Source of the DNA: Boletus sp. NGJ
Lineage: Eukaryota > Basidiomycota > Agaricomycetes > Boletales > Boletaceae
DNA: 64,000 nt
Reading direction: 5' to 3'
Assembly (NCBI GenBank): GCA_019096195.1
Contig: JAGTXK010000117.1
Location: 1 to 64,000, forward strand
Every line of letters starts with the position of its first letter. Position 1 is the stretch's first letter. The translations under genes were made by a program, and so were the position numbers. The notes beneath the pieces are model-generated. The model saw only the letters and a list, made by a program, of their open reading frames with translations. It was not told the origin of the DNA and did no database searches. Positions 21,561 to 33,967 of the stretch are shown here, piece by piece.

Positions 21561-23228
21561 ATGAGCACACCGAGCTCGTACTATAACGAAACCGTCGGTT
21601 CGTACAGTGGGGTGCCCGATTCGTGGAACGGATTGTATTGATGGGATCGAATGATAGGCACTCTCCTAATGGGCATATTCTGTGAGTGTCGGCGATTTGC
21701 ATCATCGACATCGGTCTTGGGCCCGACTGACCTGTTGCGAACCAAGTCAACACCTTCTTGTATGGTTTCGTCACGTATCAGTTCCTGACGTACTACCGGA
21801 CGAGTAAGTAGAATCAGCAAAGATCAGTCCATTTTAACTCATAACCCTTGCCAGAATTTGATGATCGGCCATGGACAAAGTGGGTCGATCACTGACCCAC
21901 GATTGTACAGTTCTACAGTTCTGATGCGTGATTTTAGGTATATGGTGCTCTTCCTGTTCATTTTGGATACGTTCCATAGTGCCTCGTGGGTACCACGTCG
22001 ATCTAGTGTTCGGAAAGTGGCTCAATTATTTTCATAGGGCCATATATTTGGCATGGTATTATACTAATATGTTCGTAGCCTTGTCCACCTTCGTGCGTGT
22101 CTACTCACGTTGAGTGCATGTGCATTCCAGCACGGTGAACCATACTTATACACTATCTCTCGGATGTAAGTGATCATGATACCTTTTAACCTGGTCCTAA
22201 TGGCTGCCCTCAAAGTGGCTGGATGGCCATACCAATTTACTGCTCTCGGTACTGCGCTTACTGCCTTGGTGACGCAGACGTATCTAGCGCACAGGCAAGT
22301 ATACATATATACTTGCACGATCATAAACTCAATCTATGTCTGTCTTAGGATTTGGCGCTTCACCCACTGCAAAATCTTGTATGGCCTGGTCATCCTGCTG
22401 GCGATTCCTTCGTTTGTTCTGGGCATCGTTTGCAGCATCGAGAGCTGGATCAACGCGGTGTATGTTTCATGAATGAGATACTGTATCAAATTGATCATAA
22501 TCATTTAGCCTCCCTGAGATACCAATTATTACGCCCATTGTGATCGCCTGGTTGGCCACGCAGGTCTTTGTAGATGCGTTCATCAGTGGTATGCTCGTTT
22601 GTTTATGCCACTCTACACATAATCAGGGTACTTATTGTGAATCACCAGTTACTCTGATCATCATCTTTTCCCGTTCGCGAACTGGTTTCCGCAGGATGGA
22701 TACAGTTCTCAACCGACTTATCCGCGGTGTCATCCAGACAGGACTTTTTACCGTCATCTTCTCCATCGGCAATTTGATTACTTTTGTCGTTCTCCCGACC
22801 ACGAGTGTGTTCGCCATATTCGGCATTCCCCTTGGTCGTATCTACACGAATGTGAGTGTCGTCAACGTCACAAAGGTATAGTATGCCGTCCACTCAACTT
22901 TTTTTTTTTTTTTTTTTTCTTTTTGAAAAGACCCTCATGGACAACCTCCTTACCCGCGAGTCGCTCAAGGAAGAGTTGAGCCGACCGCATGGCGTGAGCG
23001 AAGCGGTGAGTTCCTTGGCTACCTTTGCGTCATCGTTGGCTCATCTCTAATTCCCCGCAGCTCGGTTCAGTAAACTGGCCAGTCACTGAGTCGTCACAAG
23101 CCACTTCAGGGTTGCTGGCGACCAGCAACCTTCAGGTCCATGTGCAAAGGACCGTTGAGGAGACGTCTAGCCCCTTGGCTTCAAGATATGAGAACACGAA
23201 AGACAAAGTCGTCCCACTGCCGGTCTGA
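21561..23228 (+). CDS. DUF6534 domain membrane protein
   Basis: Multi-pass membrane protein of a large Agaricomycete family of unknown function, sometimes likened to receptors. After the start MSTPSSYYNETVGSYSG, exons give ALLMGIF, NTFLYGFVTYQFLTYYRT, KFDDRPWTKYMVLFLFILDTFHSAS, WPYQFTALGTALTALVTQTYLAHR and IWRFTHCKILYGLVILLAI. Next come IPIITPIVIAWLATQVFVDA and the DUF6534 core SRTGFRRMDTVLNRLIRGVI, then GLFTVIFSIGNLITFVVLP and IFGIPLGRIYTNTLMDNLLTRE. This is the family pattern, with about seven hydrophobic helices. A Ser/Thr-rich tail ends VVPLPV (stop 23226-23228). The exon around 21975-22140 is not settled. A run of about 20 T lies in the intron near 22897-22922. Confidence 0.82.
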
Positions 23229-24724
23229 GATGATATCTGGAGCCGTGTTTTGCAAGAGAATCGTCGTCGAATGTCACGGTCGTCTCGGCCATTCGTCTTT
23301 CAATCTGACCCACCACGTTGTGCCGGGATTAGTGCAGCTGCACTCGGGTGATTTCTTTCAGTGCCATGGCGTGTGGCCAGGTTGGCAGTATAGTCAGCTG
23401 CACAGTAGATTTGCTTCATACTCCACGAATGTGCGGTGTATTGGTGGTGTAGATATAGAAACTTGTAGGTATTCTATTTTTGCCTCTGTCGCGCGCTGCA
23501 GCAATCAATGTTGCTGGTCAGAGCATGATGCTTCCGCCGGAGATGTATTTGTGTGACGGGACAAATCTACCTGAAGTGCCATTGCCTGCACAGTTCAACA
23601 CGTTACGTAATCGCATTGGTACACCCGCGCTATCGCCCGATGTTAGAGAGAGGTCCTGAACTGGTGCATAGTAAAGGGTGTCGAGCATCATATGCACGCC
23701 TTGTTAATCCAGGGTTCATCTTTATAAGAGTAGGTGCTCCGTCTTACACTGAGACCAGCACAAGGCAGGTCCACCAACATTAATAAGCTTGATATATTAC
23801 CGCGTGACACTAGCCCATTGAGACGGAATGGTAGATGAAATAGCTTCACAGGGAGTTATAGTGTGCTGCGCCCGAGGTCGGCGGATCAGTGTGGCCCACC
23901 AGTTTGTGGTATCTACGTATGTGAGTCGGGGAAGTCAGGCAAGTCTGGTTGTGGAATCGTACTTTGACAAAGAACGGTAATCGGCCCAGACGAGATATCA
24001 CGAGCTTTGGGGAATCGTCGGCGGGAGAGCTGTGACGGTGAGAAGGTCAGATGAGTCGATAGGTGGACGGCGCAAGGCGAGAGGAATATGCGGTGCTCGG
24101 TGTTGCGTAGGAAGTGGAATGGCGACCAACGGGCGGTAATGTGAACGGAGCGGGGACAACCGTAAATCGCTCGCGAGTAAGAAAAGCAGGCAATAAATTC
24201 CCACGTCGAGTTGCGCTCCCCAGTGCACGCAAAGTCGACTGAGGTGCATCTGACAGACAACGACACTGAAAAACAGGACACAGATGACTTCGAGAGCAAG
24301 GTAGAAATGATGTCCAGGGGAGGGCAAGACAGTGCCGGTTATCAAGGTCAACCGAGGTGCCGCGGGCAGTAGGGGGCGAGTGTGGCAGTGTCAGAGAATA
24401 CTAGGAAACACGGCGTGCATCGCGTGAGGGATGGACATGAACGTTACAAGGTACTTATTGACCAGTGGCATTGCAAGATTCTCGGGGGTGCGTCGCTGCC
24501 ATTGACTCGTTTAACTCATGTCCTTTTGCTAGACCTCTTCTTCCCATTCACGGACCGCGATTCGCAGCGCGGCGACGAGTCTCATCGGGAATCCTCCACA
24601 CTCTCCATTTTCCCTCTTGGGCGTGCCTCGTTCCATTCTCCCCCCGCTCGACGACTCCCCGTCTCACAAGATACCACCATCTCTCTCCTACTCACACATT
24701 GGAGTGGCTTGACCGTTATCCGCA
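23229..24724. other. 1.5-kb region between the DUF6534 gene and the transcription factor
   Basis: No gene supported. A minus-strand open frame at 23998-24351 has a hydrophobic patch but resembles no known protein. The right part should contain the promoter and long 5' leader of the downstream regulator; CT-rich tracts near 24530-24720 fit a fungal leader. Confidence 0.4.
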
Positions 24725-27700
24725 ATGCAAAACCGCCGGACACCAGACCAAAATGCGACTACGAACCGCACCGGAGGTAAGCTCTCCGTATGTCCCCCCC
24801 CCTCCATCATTCTTCTCCCGTCCCTTGCTGCATTGCCTGTCAAAGTTCAACAGATCCCGTGCGATTGCTCTTTTCTTCTTCCTCTTGCTCACCCCTTCCC
24901 TTGCAGCACGTCATTCCCGCCTTCCGCACTCCCATTTCATACCACACCATCCACAACCATCCTCGACCGACCATTCTCAACAGGCCCCAGCATCCTCGCT
25001 ATACCCTCCTGCAAGCACCAATCAACCTTTACCCAGCACATCGATGATCGTCTCCGGATTGTCCTTTTACGACCCGACACAAGCAAGCTCCATCCCTGAC
25101 TATCACCACCTCACCAGATGGGATGCCCCCTTTGACCCCTCTTATGCTGCCGTAGACAGTTCGCTCGCCGCCTCCCGCGATTCTCCCTTCAATGTCGCTC
25201 CGGGTTCCACTTCAACCAGTGACGATGCCTTTCACTTTCTCCAAAGTACAACCAGTTTTGGATTACATCGGGTGAGTGTCCTCAGCGGGAGTAGTCAATT
25301 CCATGCCCACCCCCCATCCAAGCTCCAGCACCAAGGTGTGCAAGATCGTCAGATTGCACCCATTCCGCGCCGACAGTCGGGCCCACGCCATAATGATCCT
25401 ACCATAGAACAACCTCGGGTCCAAACGGATCCCCCTGCACAAGGACAAGGACAGATAGAACAACACGAACAAAGGAAACCAGAAACTCAGGTGATAAATT
25501 TCTCTTTCTGACGCATATAGCCTCCATTCACCCCTCCCAACACATGCCTCAGACTCAAGAACACCGTCCACCCCCACAAGAGCTTGCGAACCAACGGTTG
25601 CAGGAGCTACTCTCGTTAGCTCCATCTTATCCCTATTCTCCACCACCACAATCGCATTCGCAATCTCACCGCACCCAGAGTCACTCTCGAGAACATGTCG
25701 CCACGTTTCCCACATCACAAGATCAACGGAACCCCTCCGACGTGCACATTCCGTCTGTAGCATCTCACACTCAACCAAGGCTCAATCCCGCTTTTTCTTC
25801 AGCATCCGGCTTTGTCGCCCCTCAAAACGATCCCTACCCTCGGACTACGGAACAGTATTACCCATCCTCAGCAGCACCGGAGGCGGACGTAGCGATCACC
25901 GTGGAGCACGTCAATGAACCTGCGAGAATGTATTATAACGTTCAAGCCAGTCAAAGCCTATCATCTCTTGTGCGTCCAATCTTTCTGTGATATGTCTTTC
26001 TGTTCTCCATCGTGTCTTCCTTATTTGAATTGGGACCCGGAGGCGACACATTGTGAAGCTTGCTTTTCGGGTGCTTTTTCCATTGTCGCTTTCAGAGACT
26101 CATCTTTTTGCATCTTTGCACAGCATGATGTCTATTCCACGGCCTCCGGGGCCTATCCACAAACACGCACGCACGCACTCTCATCTCCACATTCCTCTTT
26201 TTCCAGGTTTACACCTCCAACGCACTCTAATACTCCCGCGAGTGATACCGGTGAGTCACGGTTGTCACCCTCAAAGTTACCCTTTCTACTATCCATTCAC
26301 GTCACTCCTTGACGCGTTTGGGGATATTAAACTTGGTACTCGTGACTTTTATAATTACTCATTGGACACCCTTGGGTGATCTGGCAGTTCGCCTCGTGTT
26401 TTTCCATTTTTGTCACTCCCATCATGTTTCGGTCACGTTTTGGCATGGTTTCCTTGCCGCATTGCCTCCTCTCCCGAGGATGACATCCCTCTAGGCCATG
26501 CTACCAAAGGCGTATCTCCATATTGGGCATCTCGGCGCCGCCGAAAGTGCAATCCATGTGATTGTTCTGCCTGTAGCTCCCGGGATAACTCGGTTACGGG
26601 CGATCCGGGGCACTCATAGTGCACCAGTCATAGGACTCGCGGAGGAGTCTGGTCGTGCCTGTACCAGATATCAGACTGCCGGCATGATGGGGGAAAATGA
26701 CTTGACCTTTCAGCCATGCCCCATTTGCTGTCACCACATCGGAACTTCTAGCTTCAAACGTGGTGGCCGTGGTCGCATCGACTTTGGTCGGGCTTCGGGC
26801 TGCTCCCTCCAGAGCGGTTTAAAGCCGTCTTGCTCCACCTTTTCTGTTTGTCTTCCTTGCTTCTCCATTCTGATCCACCTTTTTTTTCATCTTTCTTTTA
26901 TTTATCTGTGATCTTGGTGTACGATGGTTCGACATGCTCCGTCGTCGCCGTCTGGGTCTCAACTTGCATGTGACTCCCCTTCCCCTTCCCCTTCGTCTTC
27001 GTCAACTCGTACGCTCGACACTTTGTCTTCCACGCTTTCATTGTCTCCGACCCCTTCACGCTCTCCGTCTCTATTTGCACTTCCGTCTTCTACCACAGAG
27101 TACGGCTCGCGTCCGTCCTATCATCCCACTTTTCGCACCTCCGATTCTATTGCAGCAAGAGCTAACACGAGCCATTTGGTGCATACAGGAACCGGCGGAC
27201 ACAGCGCAGGATCGCCGGGAGGATCGTACGGAAGCTATCGTGGAACGAATACGACTTCATCGCTTGACGAGAGCAGTGCAAGTGGGCGGGCGAGTGGAGT
27301 ATCCTCGGGAATGATAGGGTCGGAGTCTTCGCTGGCTCCAGAAATATTATCAGAAACATCGCGGTTGACGGGGATGACAGAGTCGCGCGGCTATGGAGCT
27401 CAATATGCCGTCGAGGACGCTTCAAGGGGTGATATACCTGTGCAAGAAAGGGGACAGGAACGGGTACCAGGGCAGGAAGAAGGGATGAATGAACACGAAC
27501 ACCTGAGGCGAGGCGCCAGTCACGCACATTCGACCTCCTTGTCGACCGTATCTGCGTCGCCCCCGCAGCCACGAGGATCGTCGGGCGTATCCACGGGCGG
27601 GGTGTTTTCAACTTCGGGTTTCGGTCCAGATTCGGGCTACGAGGCGCAGACGGGTTACTCGGTTCAGCCGTCACATCCTCACTATGGCTCTGCACAACAA

Positions 27701-30700
27701 CGCGTACAGCCGCCGGCGCAAGTACCCGCACACATGCGTGTCCCCCCACAGGGACAATACCAATACGAGACTGTCTCTGCTTTGTATCCGATGCCAGCTT
27801 CCGGATTCGCGAACCCTCAAGGTCGCTCAGAGTTTCAGGCGCAGTCACGACCAGTGGTTGAACCCCAAGGACAAGCGCGAACCTCTGCACCTGCTTCCCG
27901 TGCTCCACCTATGCGAACCTCGATCAAGCGACCTCGTGCACCGAAGCGCCCGCGCCCAGCTCCATATACAGGGGTCCGGATCGGGGCCGCTCGAGGTCAT
28001 CTGGTCGAGAGCGATGATGACAGTGATGATGATGAGGTCATCGAGTGGGTACCTGATTGGGGTGGGGGTGGGGGTCCGAGTAGGAGTGCAGGGACAAGCG
28101 AGCTTGGAGGAACTGGAGGAGGGACAGTCCAGGCTGCCCCAGGACTACCCGGTGGACGGAAGTGCGTCTCTCTTTTATTGCGCTACCCCTTTCTTCTCCC
28201 TCGTGAAGTGTGATTTGATACTGACGAGCGTGTCCTTCTCTCCTTTCCATCATCATTCTCTTCATTGTCTGCACGGTATCTCTGATTATCCCAACTGCGC
28301 TACGACGGCAACGGACGACGACATGTCCATTTTCGTGCATCACGAAATGTACGTGTTTCCGACTGCCTCGCACTGTTATTTCCGGTGAGACATGCATCCA
28401 TTTCTTCTTATATTCACGTACTGCGATTCTTCTACCCTTTGGCCGGTTATCCGGTTATGCTTCGCACCCGGGTACCGAATACCGGTCTGCCTCTTTGGCG
28501 CCCCGCCGGCTATGTGTGCCCGACCCTCACCGCCCTGCGTCCGCCCCACGTCGGACGGTGCAATGTTGCGGCGCATCAATGCGCTGATTGCCGGGCTACC
28601 GGCTTCATCTCGTCTATCGACATCCATCTTGTATCACATCCCGAATCCGGCGATGATTATTCCGTACTTCCGACATTACGAATTGGCTTGCCCGAACGAC
28701 CGCACCTGGAACCGCGAACTTCCGATCACGCACGATGGCCTCGGGAACACCCCATCTTGTCTTCGGCCCCATGCTGCTCGCCCGCTGTATTGCTGCATTT
28801 TCCTCGGCCTTCATTGCTGCGTTCCGTTCTCACGTCACGATCAATCAGGATTGGAGCATGCACATACTGCAAACGGCTCAAGGTTCGTTCCTTGCCTACT
28901 GCCCGTCTACTAGCTCGCTTACCAAAACCTTCTCTTTTTTTTTCATTCTGTGGTTAACTCGCCGTTGTGGACACTTGTGTTTCTACGGCGTACGATCCCT
29001 CCGGGTCCGCGTGTTTGCGTCTTTGACATGTCTCATGTTCTTGGCCCCCCTCCAACTACTGCGGATTTTCGCGTCACGGTCTGACTTTGAAACGGATGCA
29101 ACTGCAATTGCGATTCTTTGAACCTCCGGAACCTCGTGTCGACAACACCTTTTGTCGATGAAATGACTTCTTCACGTGCTACACCCTTTGAAATTGTCCC
29201 CGTGTTATTTGCTCCCACCTGCTAACCAACTCCGCACTACATATTTCTTATTCGGAACCCGCGATAACGATGGGCGTTTCCTCTGAATGGATCCCTGCAA
29301 CCTTCCGGCGTGCCCGTCCGCGTGCTCGATTTACTCATCATTCCCTTGGACCCCATCATCCCCTGACTGTACCCCTGTGATTGCCTAAACGGAACAACTC
29401 GAATTGGACTGCGGTTAATTTGATCCCTCCCTGAACTCGGACTCGACCACTCCGGGTTGCTTCGTGTTCGCTGTCATCAACTGTGGTTTGGCTTCTTGGT
29501 CTGTCTCTCGTTGATGACGATAGATGAAATGCGACTTTCCGGAGGGTGCAAGTGCATGTAAGCGTTGTACCACCTCAGGTCATCCTTGCATCGTCGAGGC
29601 CAAGAAGCCTAGAACCACCCCCAAGTAAGTCCATTTTGCGATGCATTCTCTCTTTTTTTTCCCTTCCGTCTCCGAGCACAGCATTGCCGTTATGTTTCCT
29701 ATTTTGGATCTCGGAGCGTAACATACTCCAGGATTGCTAACCGGCTGCTTGCTCGTTTGTCGAATCTGCGATTGGCATGTGGCAGGCCTGGTGGTTTATA
29801 TCTGGGCAGCCTGCAGGATCGTTCGACCCCAGGTCGTCGTCCCATTTTCTCCCGCATCTTTTCTCGTCGGCAAGAGCACTGCGCGCAGCAAAGGCTGTAT
29901 CGGCTACTGTTCATTGGCATTCACATTGCAATTGGGCTACTTAAGCCCGCCAGTCGTAACGTGCTCCCCATCGTCCCCATCTCTCTTTTTTTTTGCTGCT
30001 CTTCCAAACCTTTTTTCGACGCGTCGACCTGTACCTTGCTCCTTTTTTTTTTTGTCGTTCGACGTCGACAGCGATGAAGCGTTCTTCATCACACGACTCG
30101 ATCCGCTCTGACGATTCTGATTCTTCGGTTGCCTCTTCCGAAACATTGTCATCCACATACTCATCGCCACCCCCTCGTGTTAGTAAACGGGAATACCTGC
30201 TTGCGCAGATTCGTCACAAGGATCAGATCATCGGATCTCTTTTGAAACAAGTGAGTTGGCGCTCGTCACGGACACGCTGCCCCTCGCCCTGACCAACCGT
30301 TGCTATTGCAGCTCCACAATCCATACATGGCGACGCCACTCTCCATCGACCAATTCAAAATGGCGATCTCGCCCTCTGACAGGGATAACGTTCGGGTGGT
30401 CGATTGGATGGACCGTCTCCAGAATAGTACGCAACAGCCCGGCCAGGCGACAGCGGCGAGAATGGAGATCATCCGCGAGATGTGCCGTCCTGGCGATGTC
30501 TCAACCTCCGTCCCCGGTGCTAGCACTGGTGCAGGTGGCGGTGTCCATTCCTCGGGTTGCCATACCATGGATGACTCTGATGATGTGGCGGAGGATGCCG
30601 AGGAGGGTACGACGGAAGAAGAGGTTGCCGAAAAAGTGCGCAGTGCGCTACCGGATGTGACTGTCCCGATTGGGTTGCTCGCGAATCTGTCTTTGGATAA

Positions 30701-33491
30701 AGAGAATGAGAAGGGAAAGGGGAGGAGTCGGGTTCAGCCGGGGAGTGGGACGGGTGCGAGTGGCGCTGCTGCCAAGCCCGAGGAGGACGATAATAATGTG
30801 GTACGTTGTCGTTTGTTCTGTGGGCGATTTTGGTTTGTTTGTTGATGGGTATCTCTTGTTACAAGGGTGTTGCGAATAAGGAGTATTTCAGGCCAGGTAT
30901 GTCTTTCGTCGTCGTGGTTTAAACGATGGGGGTCGATGGAGCCTCCGAACTAGGTCCGGCGAACGATCTCAACATTCGAAAGCACTTGATCGAAAGAAAC
31001 AGTCCACCGGATATCTTGCTGCATGGATTGGTGACGTCGGCAGACGTGGACAAGCTCTTTGACATGTATGTTACTTTAGTTTCTTTGGGACACGCGGCTG
31101 ATGGCGACGGGGCAGGTTTTGGAACCAGATCAATGTACGTCACGTTGGCATCAGAGGCGATTTAAGGCTGACATCTACCTCGTATGCAGCCCTTTATCGG
31201 CTTGCTAGACCCGAAGCTCCATAATGCGACGTCGATATTCCAGCGCTGTCCGTTCCTTTTCACTGTCAGTACGTATCGATCGTCTTCTTTTTTTTCGATG
31301 ATGGCCCCGTTCTGAGACGCTGACACAGTCTGCGCGGTCTCATCCCGGTATTATGGCGAGAAATCCGAGATATACCCGGTGGCGATGCATTTCGCGAAGC
31401 ATTCGGCGGCCAATGCACTCATCGATGGATGGAAGTCGGTCGAGCTGTGTCAGGCGTATATCCTCATGAGTATCTATGCCGTTCCTGCTCGACGATGGGA
31501 GGAGGACCGGAGCTGGTTGTACACGGGGCTTGCAGTGAGGTAAGGCCATCGCGCTCTCTCACCCCCCCCCCGTGTTTCTCAATCCTCGTGTGTTTTTAGG
31601 ATCGCCACGGATTTGAATCTCCATCAAGTGTCGATGACACAGCCACAAACGGAGCGACAGGAGCGCGAGATGCTCAATCGAACGCGGGTCTGGATGATCT
31701 GTTTTAACCTGGATCGATCGACTGCGACGCAGTTTGGGAAACCGAGTACGATCAAGGAAGATTTTATCACGCGGAACTCGGCGGATTGGTACAGACGATC
31801 TCAGTATCGGGACAAGGTCAGTCGATGTAGTCCTGGGCGCCACGTCGTCTGATCAAGGATGGGTAGTATGATATTCACCTCTGCGCCTACTCTCAACTGT
31901 TGCGCATCGTCGGTCGTTTTCACGAAGAGATATTTTCTGATCCGAGTTCACCGACGGGATTGAACAAGGTGGGGGTTTGAGTTTGGGGGATTGGGTTTCT
32001 AGTGCTTACGTCATCACATTTCATCAGTCGTTGAATTTCCTTTCCGTGACGCTCCGGCATGATGCGCAACTGACAGCCTATTTCGAGGAATGGAAGCTAC
32101 GTTTCAAATCAGAGTCTGATCCCAACGGTCTGTTTTCGTTTTTCTGATGCGTCGCGTTCGACTGTTGACGGCTTATGTTTTTTTTTTATTTGTGTGACAG
32201 ATTCTGGGTGTCGATTCCGCTGTACATTACTCCCGTTGTGAGCAGCTCTCTCTGAGCGGTGTTTTTGTGTCATGTCTGACGCTATTTAGCCTCGTCAACT
32301 ACTCGCGGCTCGTCATGTATTCTTTTGGATTCCAACACGCTTTCCAGCGTGGCATTGAAGCGAGTGACAATGTGTTCCTCAACAAGGTGCTTTAGTTTGT
32401 TCACTTGCGGATGATCTGGGTTCGAATAGATTTTTTTTTTCGACAGTGCTTTGAAGCTGCGACGGTTGTTATCAAGCATATGATCAACGTACTTGCGCCG
32501 AGTGGTCTCATGCGTTCGTCTCCAGACGGTAAGCCCCCGGCCCCGATCGACGGTCGTCCGTTGCTAAATCAACGGGATATATTAGGTCACTTTATCTTTG
32601 CCTCGTTTGCCTCTGCCTTTTTGCTCAAGGTACGTTCCGCGAAACCAGGCGAGGCCCCGTTTGAATGGTTGAAAAAAAAAAACAGCTCCTCCGACCCGAG
32701 TTTGTGCACATTCTCACGCGAGAGATGGAAGACGAGATATTCGACTCGATCGGACGATTGATCACGACGTTGCAAGAGGTGGCGATCGACGAACGGCATA
32801 CCCCACATCTGTACGCGCGGTTCCTTGCGGGTCTGCTCACGAAGCATCGCAAGGGCGGGAGCACCCTCGCTGGGCGATTGCAGCCGCGTCCTTTGGCGAG
32901 TCAGCTCGTGCCGCCTTCGTCGCAGAGGCACGGCTATGGGGACTCACGTGGTGCTTCTTCGGATGGGCATGCCTCGCAGGCGGGGATGCATGGGCAACCG
33001 GGACCTGGGTCAGAGCCGCGTCAGGACAATGATGGGATGCAGATGAAGCTGGGTGGTGTGTTGCCGAGCGCGGTGGAGACGCCTGCGTCGTCGAGTCCGG
33101 CGAGCACGGCGCACCAGTCCCAGCCAGACATGGCCTCGTCCCACAGTCTTCAAGGTGCGGTGCTCGGGCGTAGTGATGGATCCGGATTGGGCAAGTTGGA
33201 CGAGGTAAAGGACGTGAGCATGATGGACGTGTTTTCGGATGCTGGAACGTTGGCAACGATGCATGCGTTGAATGAGGTGTGGTGGGGTAATATGATGATG
33301 CCTGGGTGCGTGTTTTTTTTTTGACGCTTGACGGAACTCACGTATACCCGTCGATGCTTAGGTTCTCTTGGCCGGACGCACCGCTGATGAGCAGTCTGAG
33401 CGACGGACGATCAAACGGGGGTGCTGGGATTCCGGGGATACATGCTGTGTACGGGGCGTTTCAGACGCCGGAGGTACAGTTGGCGATGTAG
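24725..33491 (+). CDS. Zn(II)2Cys6 fungal transcription factor with long disordered N terminus
   Basis: Nuclear DNA-binding regulator. Proposed start MQNRRTPDQNATT (24725). Exons 24725-24776, 24907-25271, 25553-25969 and 26124-26250 join in phase and give a Ser/Pro/Gln-rich region. The next exon starts at 27156 (or a shorter gene starts at ATG 26924) and ends with basic and acidic stretches before GGRK. The zinc cluster IGACTYCKRLK / MKCDFPEGASACKRC / TTSGHPCIV has all six cysteines and spans 28849-28882 and 29524-29624. After another intron KREYLLAQIRHKDQIIGSLLKQ and LHNPYMATPL (30184-, 30312-) form the linker coil. The fungal-specific regulatory domain covers about 30950-32500 (CPFLFTVSCAVSSRYY, LMSIYAVPARRWEEDRSWLYTGLAVRIATDL). 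A disordered tail ends FQTPEVQLAM. It resembles the PrtT-like group of basidiomycete regulators; target genes are unknown. Confidence 0.85.
28162..28848 (+). other. 687-nt intron immediately before the zinc cluster
   Basis: Donor GTGCGT after GGACGGAA and acceptor CAATCAG before GATTGGAGC rebuild GRKIGACTYC in frame. It is more than ten times longer than typical introns in this window. Confidence 0.8.
28883..29523 (+). other. 641-nt intron splitting the zinc cluster
   Basis: Separates CTYCKRLK from MKCDFPEG. The preceding exon is only 34 nt. Donor GTTCGT and acceptor ACGATAG give the canonical Cys spacing when removed. Confidence 0.82.
29625..30183 (+). other. 559-nt intron between zinc cluster and linker coil
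   Basis: Donor GTAAGT after CCCCCAA and acceptor GTGTTAG before TAAACGGG rebuild TTPNKREYLLAQ in frame. An earlier acceptor near 30068 would give a wrong frame. Confidence 0.75.
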
Positions 33492-33967
33492 GACGTGTGC
33501 TTTTTCCTTTCCTTTTTTTTGATGTCTCGACTTATCGTACGCTGCGTTTTTGAATATGTTGTTGCTGTCGGCAGCTTTGTAATTCCGTGTTGCGAATCCA
33601 TAATCACACGGGTCGCACTTTTTTTTGGTTTCGTCGGTGTGGCTACGGCAGGCATTCTGGTACCGTCGCGAGCACGTTTCGCTGACCTTTTTATACGCGA
33701 GATCTATGACTACGATGCCTTGCACTTTAGGCCCATCGTCCACAAGTTCTTTGCACGGCGACGGAGGTGATGCAGTGATGCGTGTGTAGATACACCGCCG
33801 TGTTGATTCTTGATTTGATTAGGGTGCCGCCCCACTTATGTCGGATTTGAGGGGTCCACTCGTTCGACGCGAAGTAACGTGAGAGAGAGGGAAAAATAAA
33901 TTATCAGAGCTACAAAAATTTATCATAGAGAGTGTGTGGCCAGCCACGAGTCCCCGAAAGGGTTCGT
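33492..33967. other. Convergent intergenic region
   Basis: About 475 bp between two genes whose 3' ends face each other. T-rich and A-rich tracts suit 3' untranslated regions. No gene seen. Confidence 0.45.

Noticed and set aside
27162-27908. 248-codon minus-strand frame opposite the regulator
   Set aside because: It lies fully inside a coding exon of the plus-strand transcription factor and has no domain-like pattern.
26924-28161. ATG 26924 as the sole start of the transcription factor
   Set aside because: Possible, but the Ser-rich first part is encoded by a CT-rich tract that also fits an intron, and upstream exons join in phase at 27156; kept only as an alternative.
32837-33264. Two minus-strand frames near the regulator's 3' end
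   Set aside because: Shadow frames of the GC-rich disordered tail; no start context or homology.
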